DNA of 64,000 bases from JBOGCH01 sp051656645 (GCA_051656645.1 JBOGCH010000046.1:116588-180587); one strand, 5' to 3'; positions 1 to 9,049 are shown, counted from the stretch's first letter. Numbers and translations are program-made. Notes: generated by a model from the sequence alone, not told the origin.

Positions 1-1
1 C

Positions 2-382
2 GCTGAAGACTTCAAACCTCTATATGAAAGAGAGTGGAGCATTCAAAAGAAAATTGAAACCATCGCTACTGAGATATATGGTGCAGCAGCTATCGACTAC
101 ACTTCGCAAGCGAAAAAGGATCTTAAAAAGATTTCGTCTCTTGGCTTAGACAAATTACCTATTTGTATGGCTAAAACACAAAAATCTTTATCGGATAATC
201 CAAAATTACTAGGACGTCCAAAAGATTTCGTTGTAACAGTACGTCAAATTGAAATTGCATCGGGTGCCGGATTTGTAATTCCTATTACGGGCGATATTAT
301 GCGTATGCCTGGATTACCAAACCATCCAGCCGCAGAGAAAATTGACATTGACAACGACGGTCACATCAGCGGTTTATTCTAA
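2..382 (+). CDS. fhs: Formate-tetrahydrofolate ligase, C-terminal part
   Basis: The reading frame is open from base 2 to the TAA at 380-382, giving about 126 residues of a protein whose start lies outside the window. The end of the protein (GFVIPITGDIMRMPGLPNHP, then ...IDIDNDGHISGLF) is the conserved C-terminus of formate-tetrahydrofolate ligase. This cytoplasmic enzyme makes 10-formyl-tetrahydrofolate from formate, ATP and tetrahydrofolate for purine synthesis and one-carbon metabolism. The ATG at 167 is internal to the gene, not a start. A hairpin at 434-494 follows and probably ends the transcript. Family assignment is from recognised motifs only; the N-terminal P-loop is not in view. Confidence 0.93.
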   Translation, partial: AEDFKPLYEREWSIQKKIETIATEIYGAAAIDYTSQAKKDLKKISSLGLDKLPICMAKTQKSLSDNPKLLGRPKDFVVTVRQIEIASGAGFVIPITGDIMRMPGLPNHPAAEKIDIDNDGHISGLF

Positions 383-433
383 ACAATATTACCTATTTAT
401 CTATCATAAAACATAGATAAATATTGTATATAC

Positions 434-497
434 AACACGGAAAGTTGTTTGCAGAAATTACAAAAGTATATTTCAAGCAAAAACTTTCCGTGTTTTT
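434..497 (+). terminator. Probable terminator of fhs
   Basis: A perfect 13-bp inverted repeat (434-446 with 482-494, arm AACACGGAAAGTT) is followed by five T's (493-497). The loop is long (35 nt), which is less typical. It lies 50 bases after the fhs stop codon and is the only strong dyad before the next repeat element. Confidence 0.6.
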
Positions 498-518
498 GTA
501 TGCAAATCAATCACCTCA

Positions 519-622
519 TCCAACCACCCGCTCTAGGGTATCTATACCCTATCTATATCCCATGGATATCTCTTTAGGGATATCCATAGGCTATAAATAG
601 AATTATGTGACCGGGTTGGAAA
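519..622. repeat. Palindromic element with 11-base phasing
   Basis: Between fhs and norZ there is a run of short inverted repeats written in 11-base steps (for example TATACCCTATC then TATATCCCATG), with inner palindromes such as AGGGTAT/ATACCCT near 534-550. It appears to be bounded by CCAACCACCCG at the left and CGGGTTGG at the right. Bases 551-570 match the reverse complement of 33546-33565 at 19 of 20 positions, so this is a dispersed element rather than chance. Its function is unknown. Confidence 0.5.
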
Positions 623-665
623 CTAGGCGGCGATAGGAACAGATTAAATAAAGATTCGGAGCTTT

Positions 666-2978
666 TTATTTACGTTTATCACCTATTTGTCTAAACCATA
701 CTTTCAGACCGGCAATTAGGAACGGAATAGCGCCAAAAATAATAAACACTAGGTCGCCCGGCATGCGTAACCATCCAATAAGACTCATTCTCTTATCATT
801 ACAAAACTCTATTGAACGTGCATGCCAATATCCGTTTTCAACAACATCATAGAGTTGTGCAAATCCGCCTGGAACTAGGCTCATCACAATCATTAACACT
901 AGGCCTATATTAACACCCCAGAAGGATATTTTCACCCATTTCTCAACGCCCGGCCAATGTTCATCCTTACATACTTGTCTCAATACAAATGTACACAAGG
1001 CAAGGGATAGCATACCAAATACACCAAACATAGCTGCATGTCCGTGGTTTGGTGTCAGCATTGTTCCTATTTCATAATAGCTCACTATTGGCATATTTAT
1101 TAAGAAACCAAATATACCCGCACCTACAAAATTCCAAAAACCTACTGCCATTAAGAAACGAAGTGTCCACTTGAACTTGGTGATGGACGATTCTTGCATC
1201 GGATTGTTTGAAGTTTTCATAAATGAATACCCTTCCAAACATAGAATTACCAAAGGGACAACCTCCAGTGCGGAGAAACATGCGGACAGCGCAGTATTGA
1301 ATTGCGTTTGGCCTGAGAAATACCAGTGGTGTCCGGTTCCAATAATTCCTCCCATAAGAATTAATATGGCATCAAGATAAATAATGCGTAATCCTATCTT
1401 TCTGTTTATTAACCCTAACTCTATAAAGATGAGAGCCACCATAGTTGTCGCAAAAAGCTCAAAGAAACCTTCAACCCAAAGGTGTATAATCCAAAAACGC
1501 CATGTATCGACTACTGTATAGTGCGTTTCGCTCCCATAGAATAACGCCGGAAGATAGAACAATGGTATTGCAAATGCAGCTACCAGAAACATTATGGTAA
1601 TACGTCGGGTTGATTCTCTTTTTAAAGCAGGACGCGTGGAACGTACTATTAATGCAAACCAGCTTAATAGACCAACTATTAATAGTATTTGCCATAATCG
1701 GCCCAATTCAAGATATTCCCATCCTTGACTTCCTAACCAAAACGTAGCATCTTGCCACCAACCGGATAAACCTGCCCATTCGGACAATAAACTACCAAAT
1801 ATTACTAATGCAAATGCCGCAAATAATAAATTAGTTAATATTTTTTGTCCTTTATATTCTTGACCACCAAGAATGCGAGCTAAATACAATCCGCCAGCCA
1901 CGAAACCGGTAGCAATCCAGAAAATTGCTAATTGCAAGTGCCAGGTTCTCAATAAGGAACTTGGGAAAAGGATACTTAGATCAAAACCATAGAAATTTCC
2001 AGGATCAGCTCTATAGTGCGCTACTCCCCCTCCAACAAGTGTTTGTGCAAGAAATAGTATCCCAACCACACACACAAATTTCACTAATGCAGACTCTGTA
2101 GGTGTTGCCTGTCCCGTAAAAACATAGGAAGGAAGTGGGGTCCCGTCATTACTATGCCATTCCCATTGTTTATGTTTTCCTAACACAAAGAGAATTAAGC
2201 CTATAGCAGCTAAAAGGAATATGATACTCGCAACACTCCACCCCATTAAACTTGGAGGGGCTATATTACCAACTAATGGATCATACGGAAAGTTGTTTGT
2301 ATAGGAATAGTCTTCTCCTGGTCTATTGGCCACTGAGGCCCATGCTGCCCATGCAAAAAAAGCAGTTAATTGAAATAGCTCATCGTTATTAGCTATTAAG
2401 TCGGCTTTTAGTCCACCATTATTTTTTGGGTTACTGAAATATGCTCGCCATTGCTCAATCTCAGTTTTAAAATGGTTAGTTTCATACTCAGTAAATTGCA
2501 AGGTTTGTCTTTCAGAGTCATATCTATTTTCTTTAAGAATAGATGGTAGTATTCCGTCAATACTTAACTGCTCATAAGGCAATACATCACTGTAGGACAT
2601 TTCATAAATATCAATTGTAATTGCCTCTTGAATAGTCTCGCCCAAACGGTGTAAGTATAGAGCTGGAAAATCCGGACCTAGGTAGGCTCCATGTCCCCAC
2701 ACAGTACCATTGTCCATCAAACCATACTTTAGGAACACTGTCTGACCACCTTTTATATCATTCCCTGTAAAAAGCACATTGCCATTATTATCTATTATTT
2801 CTTCAGGGATTGGCGGCTTATCATCATAAGCCTTAGTTGTTATTGCTATAAGGAATGCAAAACCATATAGCATAACAAAGGCTATTGCGAATATCCACCA
2901 TCGAGATAAACGAAATGAGCCTTTCTCATTATCCGCATTTAGGAGCGGACGCAGATTGGAGTCTGTTTCTTGATTCAT
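666..2978 (-). CDS. norZ: Quinol-dependent nitric oxide reductase (qNOR, NorZ type)
   Basis: A 770-residue polytopic membrane protein of the haem-copper oxidase superfamily. It reduces two NO to N2O using electrons taken directly from quinol. The N-terminus has one membrane helix (about 27-47) and then a periplasmic cytochrome c-like domain without a CXXCH motif, which separates qNOR from the two-subunit cNOR. The catalytic part has the NOR-type HLWVEG motif, the FeB ligands His550-His551 in GTGHHWYFSG, and the haem-ligand motif NHGHAAMFGVFGM. Length agrees with the family (about 750-780). It stands alone, divergent from lutA across a 324-base region. Given the fermentative or microaerobic setting, NO detoxification is more likely than full denitrification; no other denitrification gene is in view. 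Confidence 0.95.
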   Translation of the reverse strand: MNQETDSNLRPLLNADNEKGSFRLSRWWIFAIAFVMLYGFAFLIAITTKAYDDKPPIPEEIIDNNGNVLFTGNDIKGGQTVFLKYGLMDNGTVWGHGAYLGPDFPALYLHRLGETIQEAITIDIYEMSYSDVLPYEQLSIDGILPSILKENRYDSERQTLQFTEYETNHFKTEIEQWRAYFSNPKNNGGLKADLIANNDELFQLTAFFAWAAWASVANRPGEDYSYTNNFPYDPLVGNIAPPSLMGWSVASIIFLLAAIGLILFVLGKHKQWEWHSNDGTPLPSYVFTGQATPTESALVKFVCVVGILFLAQTLVGGGVAHYRADPGNFYGFDLSILFPSSLLRTWHLQLAIFWIATGFVAGGLYLARILGGQEYKGQKILTNLLFAAFALVIFGSLLSEWAGLSGWWQDATFWLGSQGWEYLELGRLWQILLIVGLLSWFALIVRSTRPALKRESTRRITIMFLVAAFAIPLFYLPALFYGSETHYTVVDTWRFWIIHLWVEGFFELFATTMVALIFIELGLINRKIGLRIIYLDAILILMGGIIGTGHHWYFSGQTQFNTALSACFSALEVVPLVILCLEGYSFMKTSNNPMQESSITKFKWTLRFLMAVGFWNFVGAGIFGFLINMPIVSYYEIGTMLTPNHGHAAMFGVFGMLSLALCTFVLRQVCKDEHWPGVEKWVKISFWGVNIGLVLMIVMSLVPGGFAQLYDVVENGYWHARSIEFCNDKRMSLIGWLRMPGDLVFIIFGAIPFLIAGLKVWFRQIGDKRK

Positions 2979-3302
2979 GTGTTATATTTATTAGTAAATA
3001 ATTAATTTACAGAGGTTTCGTTACATCACGTTTAAGACGTTGATATTATTATTTTATAAAATAATGACAGATATACGTTATTAGAAGATTATTGTTTATT
3101 TATACATAGGTTATAAATATTAAGTATTACCACCTCTGAAACACATTCAAGAATAAGAAACAACAAACAAAATACAACATGTGTGACAATATTACGTAAT
3201 TAGATAACATGACTTAAAATCTATTAATTCTATAAATATTAAACACGCGTTATAGTGAGACGGTGTATGTTCATTATAACCATTAAACCATATAACACAC
3301 AT
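2979..3302. promoter_or_regulatory. Divergent control region between norZ and the lut-cyd run
   Basis: This 324-base A+T-rich stretch has no credible gene. It must hold the promoters of norZ (leftward) and of lutA (rightward). Two perfect palindromes are visible: an 18-bp one at 3048-3065 (ATTATTTTATAAAATAAT) and a 10-bp one at 3191-3200 (ATTACGTAAT). Either could bind a dimeric regulator shared by both directions. I see no convincing TAnnTTTG promoter and no clear FNR-type site. Confidence 0.45.
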
Positions 3303-4043
3303 ATGAAAGTTGCATATTTTGTTCCTTGTTATATCGATGCGTTAGCACCAAATGCGGCAAAGTCCACATACAAGTTGCTTCAGCGTTTTGATTTAGACTT
3401 ACATTTTGTTGAAAAAGCGGCATGCTGTGCATTGCCATTGACAGATATGGGATATAAGGAGAAGGCTTGTTCTATCGAGAAGAATTTATATCCATTATTT
3501 GAAGGATTTGATGCTGTTGTGATTCCATCGGGGATATGTACGGAACAAATCCGAGACCACTTTGACTCGGTGGAACAAACACCTGAAGTCCGGGCGTTTA
3601 GAAGTAAGGTGTATGACATTGTTGAGTTTCTACACGATGTGCTAAAGGTTAAAAGTTTGCCTTGGGCACATTTTCCTCATAAAGTGGCATTACACAATGG
3701 TTGTCACTCATTGCGCTATTTAAATCATGCACGCCCTACAGAGTTAATGATCCCCGATTATAGTAAAACAGAGGCACTGCTTAAACTAGTTGACGGGATT
3801 GAGGTTGCATACGCAACCAGAAGAGATGAGTGTTGTGGATTTGGCGGGACGTTCTCCGTATGGGATAAGAGTTGTTCCGGGCAAATGGGTATTGATAAAG
3901 TTAGGGATTATGAACGCAATGGTATTCAACATGTCACATCTGCAGATTTCTCTTGTATGCTTCATCAACAAACTATTGCCGAGAAGGAAGGCATAAACGT
4001 GAAGATGTACTATATATCGGAGATATTAAATGGCGACGCGTAG
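3303..4043 (+). CDS. lutA: Lactate utilization protein A, cysteine-rich CCG-domain protein
   Basis: A 246-residue soluble protein of the LutA/YkgE family, one of three subunits of the iron-sulfur L-lactate dehydrogenase complex LutABC, which oxidises lactate to pyruvate. It has two cysteine-rich motifs, one near the N-terminus (AACCALPLTDMGY) and a C-terminal CCGFGGTFS, as in heterodisulfide reductase-type CCG domains. The frame stays open upstream to 3255, but the family N-terminus (MKVAYFVPCYID) begins at the ATG at 3303, so that start is preferred. lutB starts 21 bases after its stop. No regulator of the lut genes is adjacent. Confidence 0.93.
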   Translation: MKVAYFVPCYIDALAPNAAKSTYKLLQRFDLDLHFVEKAACCALPLTDMGYKEKACSIEKNLYPLFEGFDAVVIPSGICTEQIRDHFDSVEQTPEVRAFRSKVYDIVEFLHDVLKVKSLPWAHFPHKVALHNGCHSLRYLNHARPTELMIPDYSKTEALLKLVDGIEVAYATRRDECCGFGGTFSVWDKSCSGQMGIDKVRDYERNGIQHVTSADFSCMLHQQTIAEKEGINVKMYYISEILNGDA

Positions 4044-4064
4044 TATTAAACAGATAAAGAAACT

Positions 4065-5453
4065 ATGAAACAGATAAATCAACAAAAAAATGGCGCGAAA
4101 TTCTTAGCCGACACCGCTCATTGGGAAAGTCATGATAAATGTTTATGGGCAGCGCGTATGAGACGTGACCAAGTGGCCGCTAATATCCCCGAATGGGAAG
4201 AAATGAGAAACTTGGCTTCAGAGATTAAATGTCACACTCTCTCAAACTTAGACTATTATTTAGAGATGTTTGAGAAAAATGCGCAAGCCAATGGTATCCA
4301 TGTACATTGGGCTAAAGATGCTCAGGAACACAATGAAATTGTATATGAGATATTTAAATCGCATAATGTAAAAGTAGTTACTAAAGGAAAGTCCATGCTT
4401 ATGGATGAATGTGGCATGCGAGAATACATGGGCGAAAGAGGCATTGAGATATTTGAAGCCGATTTGGGTGAACGTATTCAGCAACTTTGTGGCGAACGTG
4501 CTTCTCACATTGTTATGCCGGCCATACACAAGCTTCGAGGCGATGTTGCATCGCTTTTCGCTGAAAAAATGGGAAGCGATCCAAACAATGACGATCCACA
4601 CTACTTAAATAGCGTAATGCGTAAGGATATGCGTAAAAACTATATTAAAGTGGATGCAGGTATGAGTGGCGCGAACTTAGCCATTGCGGAAACAGGCGGG
4701 ATTGTTGTTTGTACTAACGAAGGGAATGCCGATATTAGTGCCAATGTACCCCCACTATATGTGGCAAGTGTTGGTATTGAGAAACTGATACCTCGAGCTA
4801 GCGATGTTCCTTTATTTGTACGTATGTTATCTCGTTCGGCTCTCGGCTTTCATGTCACCCAATATACATCGCATTACCATGGACCGCGAGAAGGGCAAGA
4901 AATGCATATTGTTATTGTGGATAACGGACGCTCTGAGCGCTTGGCAACACCTGAATATTGGGAAGTACTTAAATGTATTCGCTGCTCTGCTTGTTTAAAT
5001 ACCTGTCCTGTATTTCGCCGCACCGGCGGTTTAAGTTACGATGCTCCGTACATGGGACCTATAGGAATTGTACTTGAACCAAGTTATGATTTACATTTAT
5101 ATGCACAGCTACCCTATTCATGTACACATTGTGGCTCCTGCGGTGCCATATGTCCGGTAAAAGTTCCACTACCACAGTTAATATTCCGTTGGCGAAACAT
5201 CTTGGTTGAGAAGAAAGAGGATTTACTGTCACATCGATTAGAAGAGAGTGTTAGTGCTAAAATTTTAGAGAATGAATACCGCTTAGATAAGGCAGAGAAA
5301 TTTGCTCTATCGGCGTTAAGACATTTGCCAAAAGGGATTCTAAACTCTGGTTTAAACCCATGGGCTGAGAAACATGAAAATCCGGAAGCACCGCAAGAAA
5401 CTTTCAGACAATACTATCAAAGAGAAATTAAGAATACACCACCAAAACAATAA
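4065..5453 (+). CDS. lutB: Lactate utilization protein B, iron-sulfur protein
   Basis: A 462-residue LutB/YkgF-type protein. The N-terminal two thirds are a LUD domain; the C-terminal part carries two 4Fe-4S binding motifs, C304-IR-C-SA-C-LNT-C314-P and C353-TH-C-GS-C-GAI-C363-P. In the family this subunit passes electrons from lactate through its clusters. Length is as usual. It sits between lutA and lutC with gaps of 21 and 4 bases, so all three are almost certainly co-transcribed and probably translationally coupled. Confidence 0.95.
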   Translation: MKQINQQKNGAKFLADTAHWESHDKCLWAARMRRDQVAANIPEWEEMRNLASEIKCHTLSNLDYYLEMFEKNAQANGIHVHWAKDAQEHNEIVYEIFKSHNVKVVTKGKSMLMDECGMREYMGERGIEIFEADLGERIQQLCGERASHIVMPAIHKLRGDVASLFAEKMGSDPNNDDPHYLNSVMRKDMRKNYIKVDAGMSGANLAIAETGGIVVCTNEGNADISANVPPLYVASVGIEKLIPRASDVPLFVRMLSRSALGFHVTQYTSHYHGPREGQEMHIVIVDNGRSERLATPEYWEVLKCIRCSACLNTCPVFRRTGGLSYDAPYMGPIGIVLEPSYDLHLYAQLPYSCTHCGSCGAICPVKVPLPQLIFRWRNILVEKKEDLLSHRLEESVSAKILENEYRLDKAEKFALSALRHLPKGILNSGLNPWAEKHENPEAPQETFRQYYQREIKNTPPKQ

Positions 5454-5457
5454 TGTC

Positions 5458-6048
5458 ATGAGCAATTCCAATGAAAGTTCGCGAGATATTATCTTGCAAC
5501 GTATTAAGGCAGGAAAGCCACAATCTACGCCCCTACCCGATGTACCCATTTATACATATCCGGGCGATAAAGTAGATGAATTTACAAAACATGTACAGGC
5601 TTTTGACGGAAAAGTTATTCCATTTAACTCTAAACAAGAAGCTATTGAGTATTTAAATACAAATCTTGATAAAGGGAAAAAGATATTCTCATCGGTAAAT
5701 GAATACCAAGGTAATATTCAGCTCACTGATTTTAAAACACCTCATGATGCGAACATTATTGATATTTGCGTATCATCCGGTGTACTAGGCGTAGCGGAGA
5801 CTGGCTCCATTTGGGTTACAAACAACACATTTAAGCTTGCTGCGACGGCATTGTTTTCAACCGATTTATTCTTGTTTCTAGATAAATCTACCCTAGTGAG
5901 TGGTTTGCATGAAGCGTATCAGAAAAATGACTTGCGGAGCACCCAATACGGATCGTTTTACACGGGACCATCGGCAACAGCCGATATCGAAGCCGTTCAC
6001 ATTACGGGTGCGCAAGGGGAAATTAGTTTAACTGTACTTTTATACTAA
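5458..6048 (+). CDS. lutC: Lactate utilization protein C (LUD domain)
   Basis: A 196-residue LutC/YkgG-type protein containing the LUD domain (IDICVSSGVLGVAETGSIW and TGPSATADIEAVHITGAQG are characteristic). It is the third subunit of the lactate dehydrogenase complex. The frame is open upstream to an ATG at 5374, but that would overlap lutB by 80 bases and add 28 basic residues unlike the family; the ATG at 5458, four bases after the lutB stop, gives the expected N-terminus. The next gene starts 17 bases downstream. Confidence 0.92.
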   Translation: MSNSNESSRDIILQRIKAGKPQSTPLPDVPIYTYPGDKVDEFTKHVQAFDGKVIPFNSKQEAIEYLNTNLDKGKKIFSSVNEYQGNIQLTDFKTPHDANIIDICVSSGVLGVAETGSIWVTNNTFKLAATALFSTDLFLFLDKSTLVSGLHEAYQKNDLRSTQYGSFYTGPSATADIEAVHITGAQGEISLTVLLY

Positions 6049-6065
6049 ACCTTTACATTCTGAGT

Positions 6066-6281
6066 ATGATTTTGAATAAGGTATGGAATTTTTATCGCGA
6101 CGGTTTCAGGGAAATGGATGTAGGTCGCAAACTATGGTTGATTATTGTGATAAAGCTATTTATCATGTTCGCCATACTAAAAGTATTTTTCTTCCAAGGT
6201 GCCCTATCACATTTAGATACGGTGGATGCAAAGGGAGAACATATCAGACAACAACTTATTGATAGAGGTAAACTTAAATAA
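6066..6281 (+). CDS. DUF4492 small membrane protein preceding cydA
   Basis: A 71-residue protein with one central hydrophobic helix (about residues 23-44) and charged ends. It matches DUF4492, a small family repeatedly found directly before cydA in Bacteroidota. By position and size it may act like the CydX/CydS accessory subunits that stabilise cytochrome bd, but this is an inference: it has no obvious sequence similarity to CydX. It ends seven bases before the cydA ATG. Confidence 0.85.
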   Translation: MILNKVWNFYRDGFREMDVGRKLWLIIVIKLFIMFAILKVFFFQGALSHLDTVDAKGEHIRQQLIDRGKLK

Positions 6282-6287
6282 TTGATT

Positions 6288-7847
6288 ATGGATACATCAT
6301 TTAGCGAAGTTCTTGACGTTGTTAATTGGTCAAGGGCACAATTTGCAATGACTGCGATATATCACTGGCTATTTATTCCGTTAACGCTAGGATTAGGTAT
6401 TATTTGCGGTATAATGGAAAGTATATATGTAAAAACGGGAGATGAGCAATGGAAAAAAATTACTAAATTCTGGATGCGCTTATTTGGCGTTAACTTTGCA
6501 ATTGGAGTTGCCACAGGTATTATTCTGGAATTTGAGTTTGGAACAAACTGGGCAAATTACTCTTATTTTGTCGGCGATATCTTCGGTGCGCCATTAGCCA
6601 TTGAAGGGATGATGGCCTTTTTCCTTGAAACTACTTTCCTAGCTGTCATGTTTTTTGGTTGGGACAGAGTTTCCAAACGATTTCATCTCGTCTCTACTTG
6701 GTTGGTGGCTGTAGGCGCTAACTTATCTGCACTATGGATCTTAATTGCCAATGCATGGATGCAATATCCTACCGGAATGGCATTTAATATTGAGACTGCA
6801 CGTTCGGAAATGATATCTTTCTGGGATGTATTTGCATCACCGGTTGCTATGACAAAGTTTCCACATACAGTACTTTCCGGTTTTGTTATCGGTTCCGTTT
6901 TTGTTGTTGGTGTTAGTGCTTGGTTCTTGTTACAAAACAGAGAACGAGTTTTAGCTTTACGAAGTATTAAGGTGGCCTCTATATTTGGTATTTTTGCTAC
7001 CATTGGTGTCGCTTACACTGGAGATGCCTCGGGTGTTGTGATTGCCGAAGTACAACCTATGAAACTTGCCTCTATGGAAGGTTTATATAACGGACAAACA
7101 GGCGCTGGCTTAAGTTTATTTGCTATTATTGACGAGAAAGAGGAATGCAAAAAGTTTAATATTGAAATTCCTCATATGCTTTCGGTTTTGTCTAAACGCA
7201 AGTTTGACGCTTATGTACCGGGTATTAAAGACCTTGTAAATGGTAACGAAGCTCATGGTTTAATGCCGGCAGCCGAAAAGATGAAAAGAGGACGCGATGC
7301 CATAATTTCTCTTGAACAATATCAAACGGCACGTAAAAACGGCGATACTCTTGTTATGACCACGTTAGCCGAAAAGTTCAACCCTGCTACAGCAAGCGGA
7401 CAATCCTATTTGGATCAGTATTTTAAATACTTTGGCTACGGGTATTTAAATTCACCGCAAGATATTATTCCAAGCGTAGCATTTCTGTTCTATAGTTTCC
7501 GCGTAATGGTGGGATTTGGAATGCTGCTTATTTTACTTTTCATTCTTATTCTATTTTTCAGACGTAAAGACCGTATTGTTAATATGCGCTGGTTCTTGTG
7601 GTGCATGATGTTTTCAATACCAATTGGCTATTTGGCAACAGTTGCCGGATGGTGTTGCGCGGAGTTTGGACGCCAACCATGGACAATAGAAGGTTTACTC
7701 CCAACAATGGCATCCGTAACAAGTAATTCAACGTCAGATGTTAAAGTTACTTTCTTCATTTTTGTAGTACTGTTTACCGGATTGTTAATTGCCGAATTAG
7801 CCATTATGTTTAAGCAAATCCGTTTGGGAAGTGAAAACATAAAATAG
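6288..7847 (+). CDS. cydA: Cytochrome bd quinol oxidase subunit I
   Basis: A 519-residue polytopic membrane protein, subunit I of the high-affinity quinol:O2 oxidoreductase, which carries haems b558, b595 and d. Visible landmarks are the early haem ligand His26 (AIYHWLFIPLTLGLG), the acidic motif EGMMAFFLE, the b558 region FPHTVLSGF and the GRQPW motif (residues 461-465). The quinol-binding loop looks like the short type. A TTG at 6282 could start translation two codons earlier, but the ATG at 6288 is more likely. Placed 24 bases before cydB and downstream of lutABC, it offers an outlet for lactate electrons to oxygen. Confidence 0.97.
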   Translation: MDTSFSEVLDVVNWSRAQFAMTAIYHWLFIPLTLGLGIICGIMESIYVKTGDEQWKKITKFWMRLFGVNFAIGVATGIILEFEFGTNWANYSYFVGDIFGAPLAIEGMMAFFLETTFLAVMFFGWDRVSKRFHLVSTWLVAVGANLSALWILIANAWMQYPTGMAFNIETARSEMISFWDVFASPVAMTKFPHTVLSGFVIGSVFVVGVSAWFLLQNRERVLALRSIKVASIFGIFATIGVAYTGDASGVVIAEVQPMKLASMEGLYNGQTGAGLSLFAIIDEKEECKKFNIEIPHMLSVLSKRKFDAYVPGIKDLVNGNEAHGLMPAAEKMKRGRDAIISLEQYQTARKNGDTLVMTTLAEKFNPATASGQSYLDQYFKYFGYGYLNSPQDIIPSVAFLFYSFRVMVGFGMLLILLFILILFFRRKDRIVNMRWFLWCMMFSIPIGYLATVAGWCCAEFGRQPWTIEGLLPTMASVTSNSTSDVKVTFFIFVVLFTGLLIAELAIMFKQIRLGSENIK

Positions 7848-7871
7848 TGGAACCTATAAAACATTAAAGTT

Positions 7872-9005
7872 ATGACAACATATATGATACTTCAACACTA
7901 TTGGTGGTTTATTATCTCCTTCCTTTGCGGTATATTGGTATTTATGCTGTTTATCCAAGGAGGACAAGGGATGCTTCATAGATTAGGCAAAACCGAATTT
8001 GAACGCAACACTATAATTACCGCATTAGGTCACAAATGGAACATTACATTTACCACATTAGTTACTTTTGGTGGTGCTTTCTTCGCCTCTTTTCCTCGTT
8101 TCTACGCGGTAAGTTTTGGCGGTGCCTTTTACGTTTGGATGGGGATTTTATTTCTATTTATTATCCAAGCTGTAGCTTATGAGTTTAGGGAGAAACCAAA
8201 TAACGTATTTGGTGAAAAGACATATGATATTTTCCTACTCTTAAACGGTATTCTAGGTGCTTTTGTACTTGGAGCCGTTGTGGGTACATTCTTTACGGGT
8301 GCTTACTTCGAAGTGAATTTAGCGGCATTTGGAAACATTGGCGGTAACACAGCCTTCTCACGTTGGACAACACCTTGGAGAGGGTTAGAAGCAATTACAG
8401 ACTATAAGAATTTACTATTAGGTTTTTCTGTACTGTTCCTTTCTCGAACATTAGCTGCACAGTACTTTTTAAATATGATAATCAACGACAACATCAATAA
8501 ACGTGCACGCCATGCAGTCCTTGCCAACGCTATTCCGTTTGTATTGTTGTTTGTTGCATTTATCATTACACTATTTATTGGCGATGGTTATGCATATAAC
8601 CCGGCAAATGGAACAGTGTACGTGGAACGTTATAAGTATTTCTATAATTTTATTCAAATGCCAATTGTATCTATTTTCTTTGTACTAGGAGTAGTTTCAG
8701 TTTTAACTGGTATTATAGTTGACATTACTACCCACAAAAACAAAGGAATATGGTTTAGCGGCATAGGTACAGTGGTCACCGTTACAACATTACTCCTTTA
8801 CGCCGGCTGGAACCATACATGTTTCTACCCGTCTTTGAGTAATTTACAAAGTTCACTTACCATTACAAACTCATCGAGTGGTGAAGTTACACTCACCGTA
8901 ATGAGCTACGCCTCTATTCTAGTCCCTATTGTATTATCCTATATTTGGTTCACATGGAGACGCATGAATAAGCAAAAGATTAAAGAACCTGATTATGAAT
9001 ATTAG
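7872..9005 (+). CDS. cydB: Cytochrome bd quinol oxidase subunit II
   Basis: A 377-residue membrane protein with about eight to nine hydrophobic helices, matching CydB, the structural partner of CydA. Typical segments are YWWFIISFLCGILVFMLF near the N-terminus and FFASFPRFYAVSFGGAFY. Length is normal for the family. It is the last gene of the lutABC-DUF4492-cydAB run, and a clear terminator follows 11 bases after the stop codon. Confidence 0.96.
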   Translation: MTTYMILQHYWWFIISFLCGILVFMLFIQGGQGMLHRLGKTEFERNTIITALGHKWNITFTTLVTFGGAFFASFPRFYAVSFGGAFYVWMGILFLFIIQAVAYEFREKPNNVFGEKTYDIFLLLNGILGAFVLGAVVGTFFTGAYFEVNLAAFGNIGGNTAFSRWTTPWRGLEAITDYKNLLLGFSVLFLSRTLAAQYFLNMIINDNINKRARHAVLANAIPFVLLFVAFIITLFIGDGYAYNPANGTVYVERYKYFYNFIQMPIVSIFFVLGVVSVLTGIIVDITTHKNKGIWFSGIGTVVTVTTLLLYAGWNHTCFYPSLSNLQSSLTITNSSSGEVTLTVMSYASILVPIVLSYIWFTWRRMNKQKIKEPDYEY

Positions 9006-9015
9006 TTCATAAAAG

Positions 9016-9049
9016 AATACCGGCCTGATTTCACAGACCGGTATTTTTT
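9016..9049 (+). terminator. Terminator after cydB
   Basis: Perfect 8-bp stem (9016-9023 with 9038-9045, arm AATACCGG), 14-nt loop, then a run of six T's (9044-9049). It lies between convergent genes and its A-rich left flank could also serve the minus strand. Confidence 0.85.

Noticed and set aside
5374..5457. N-terminal extension of LutC
   Set aside because: It would overlap lutB by 80 bases and encodes a basic sequence unlike the family; the ATG at 5458 matches LutC proteins.
6282..6287. TTG start for cydA, two codons upstream of the ATG
   Set aside because: The ATG at 6288 gives the normal CydA N-terminus and leaves space for a ribosome binding site within the end of the preceding gene.
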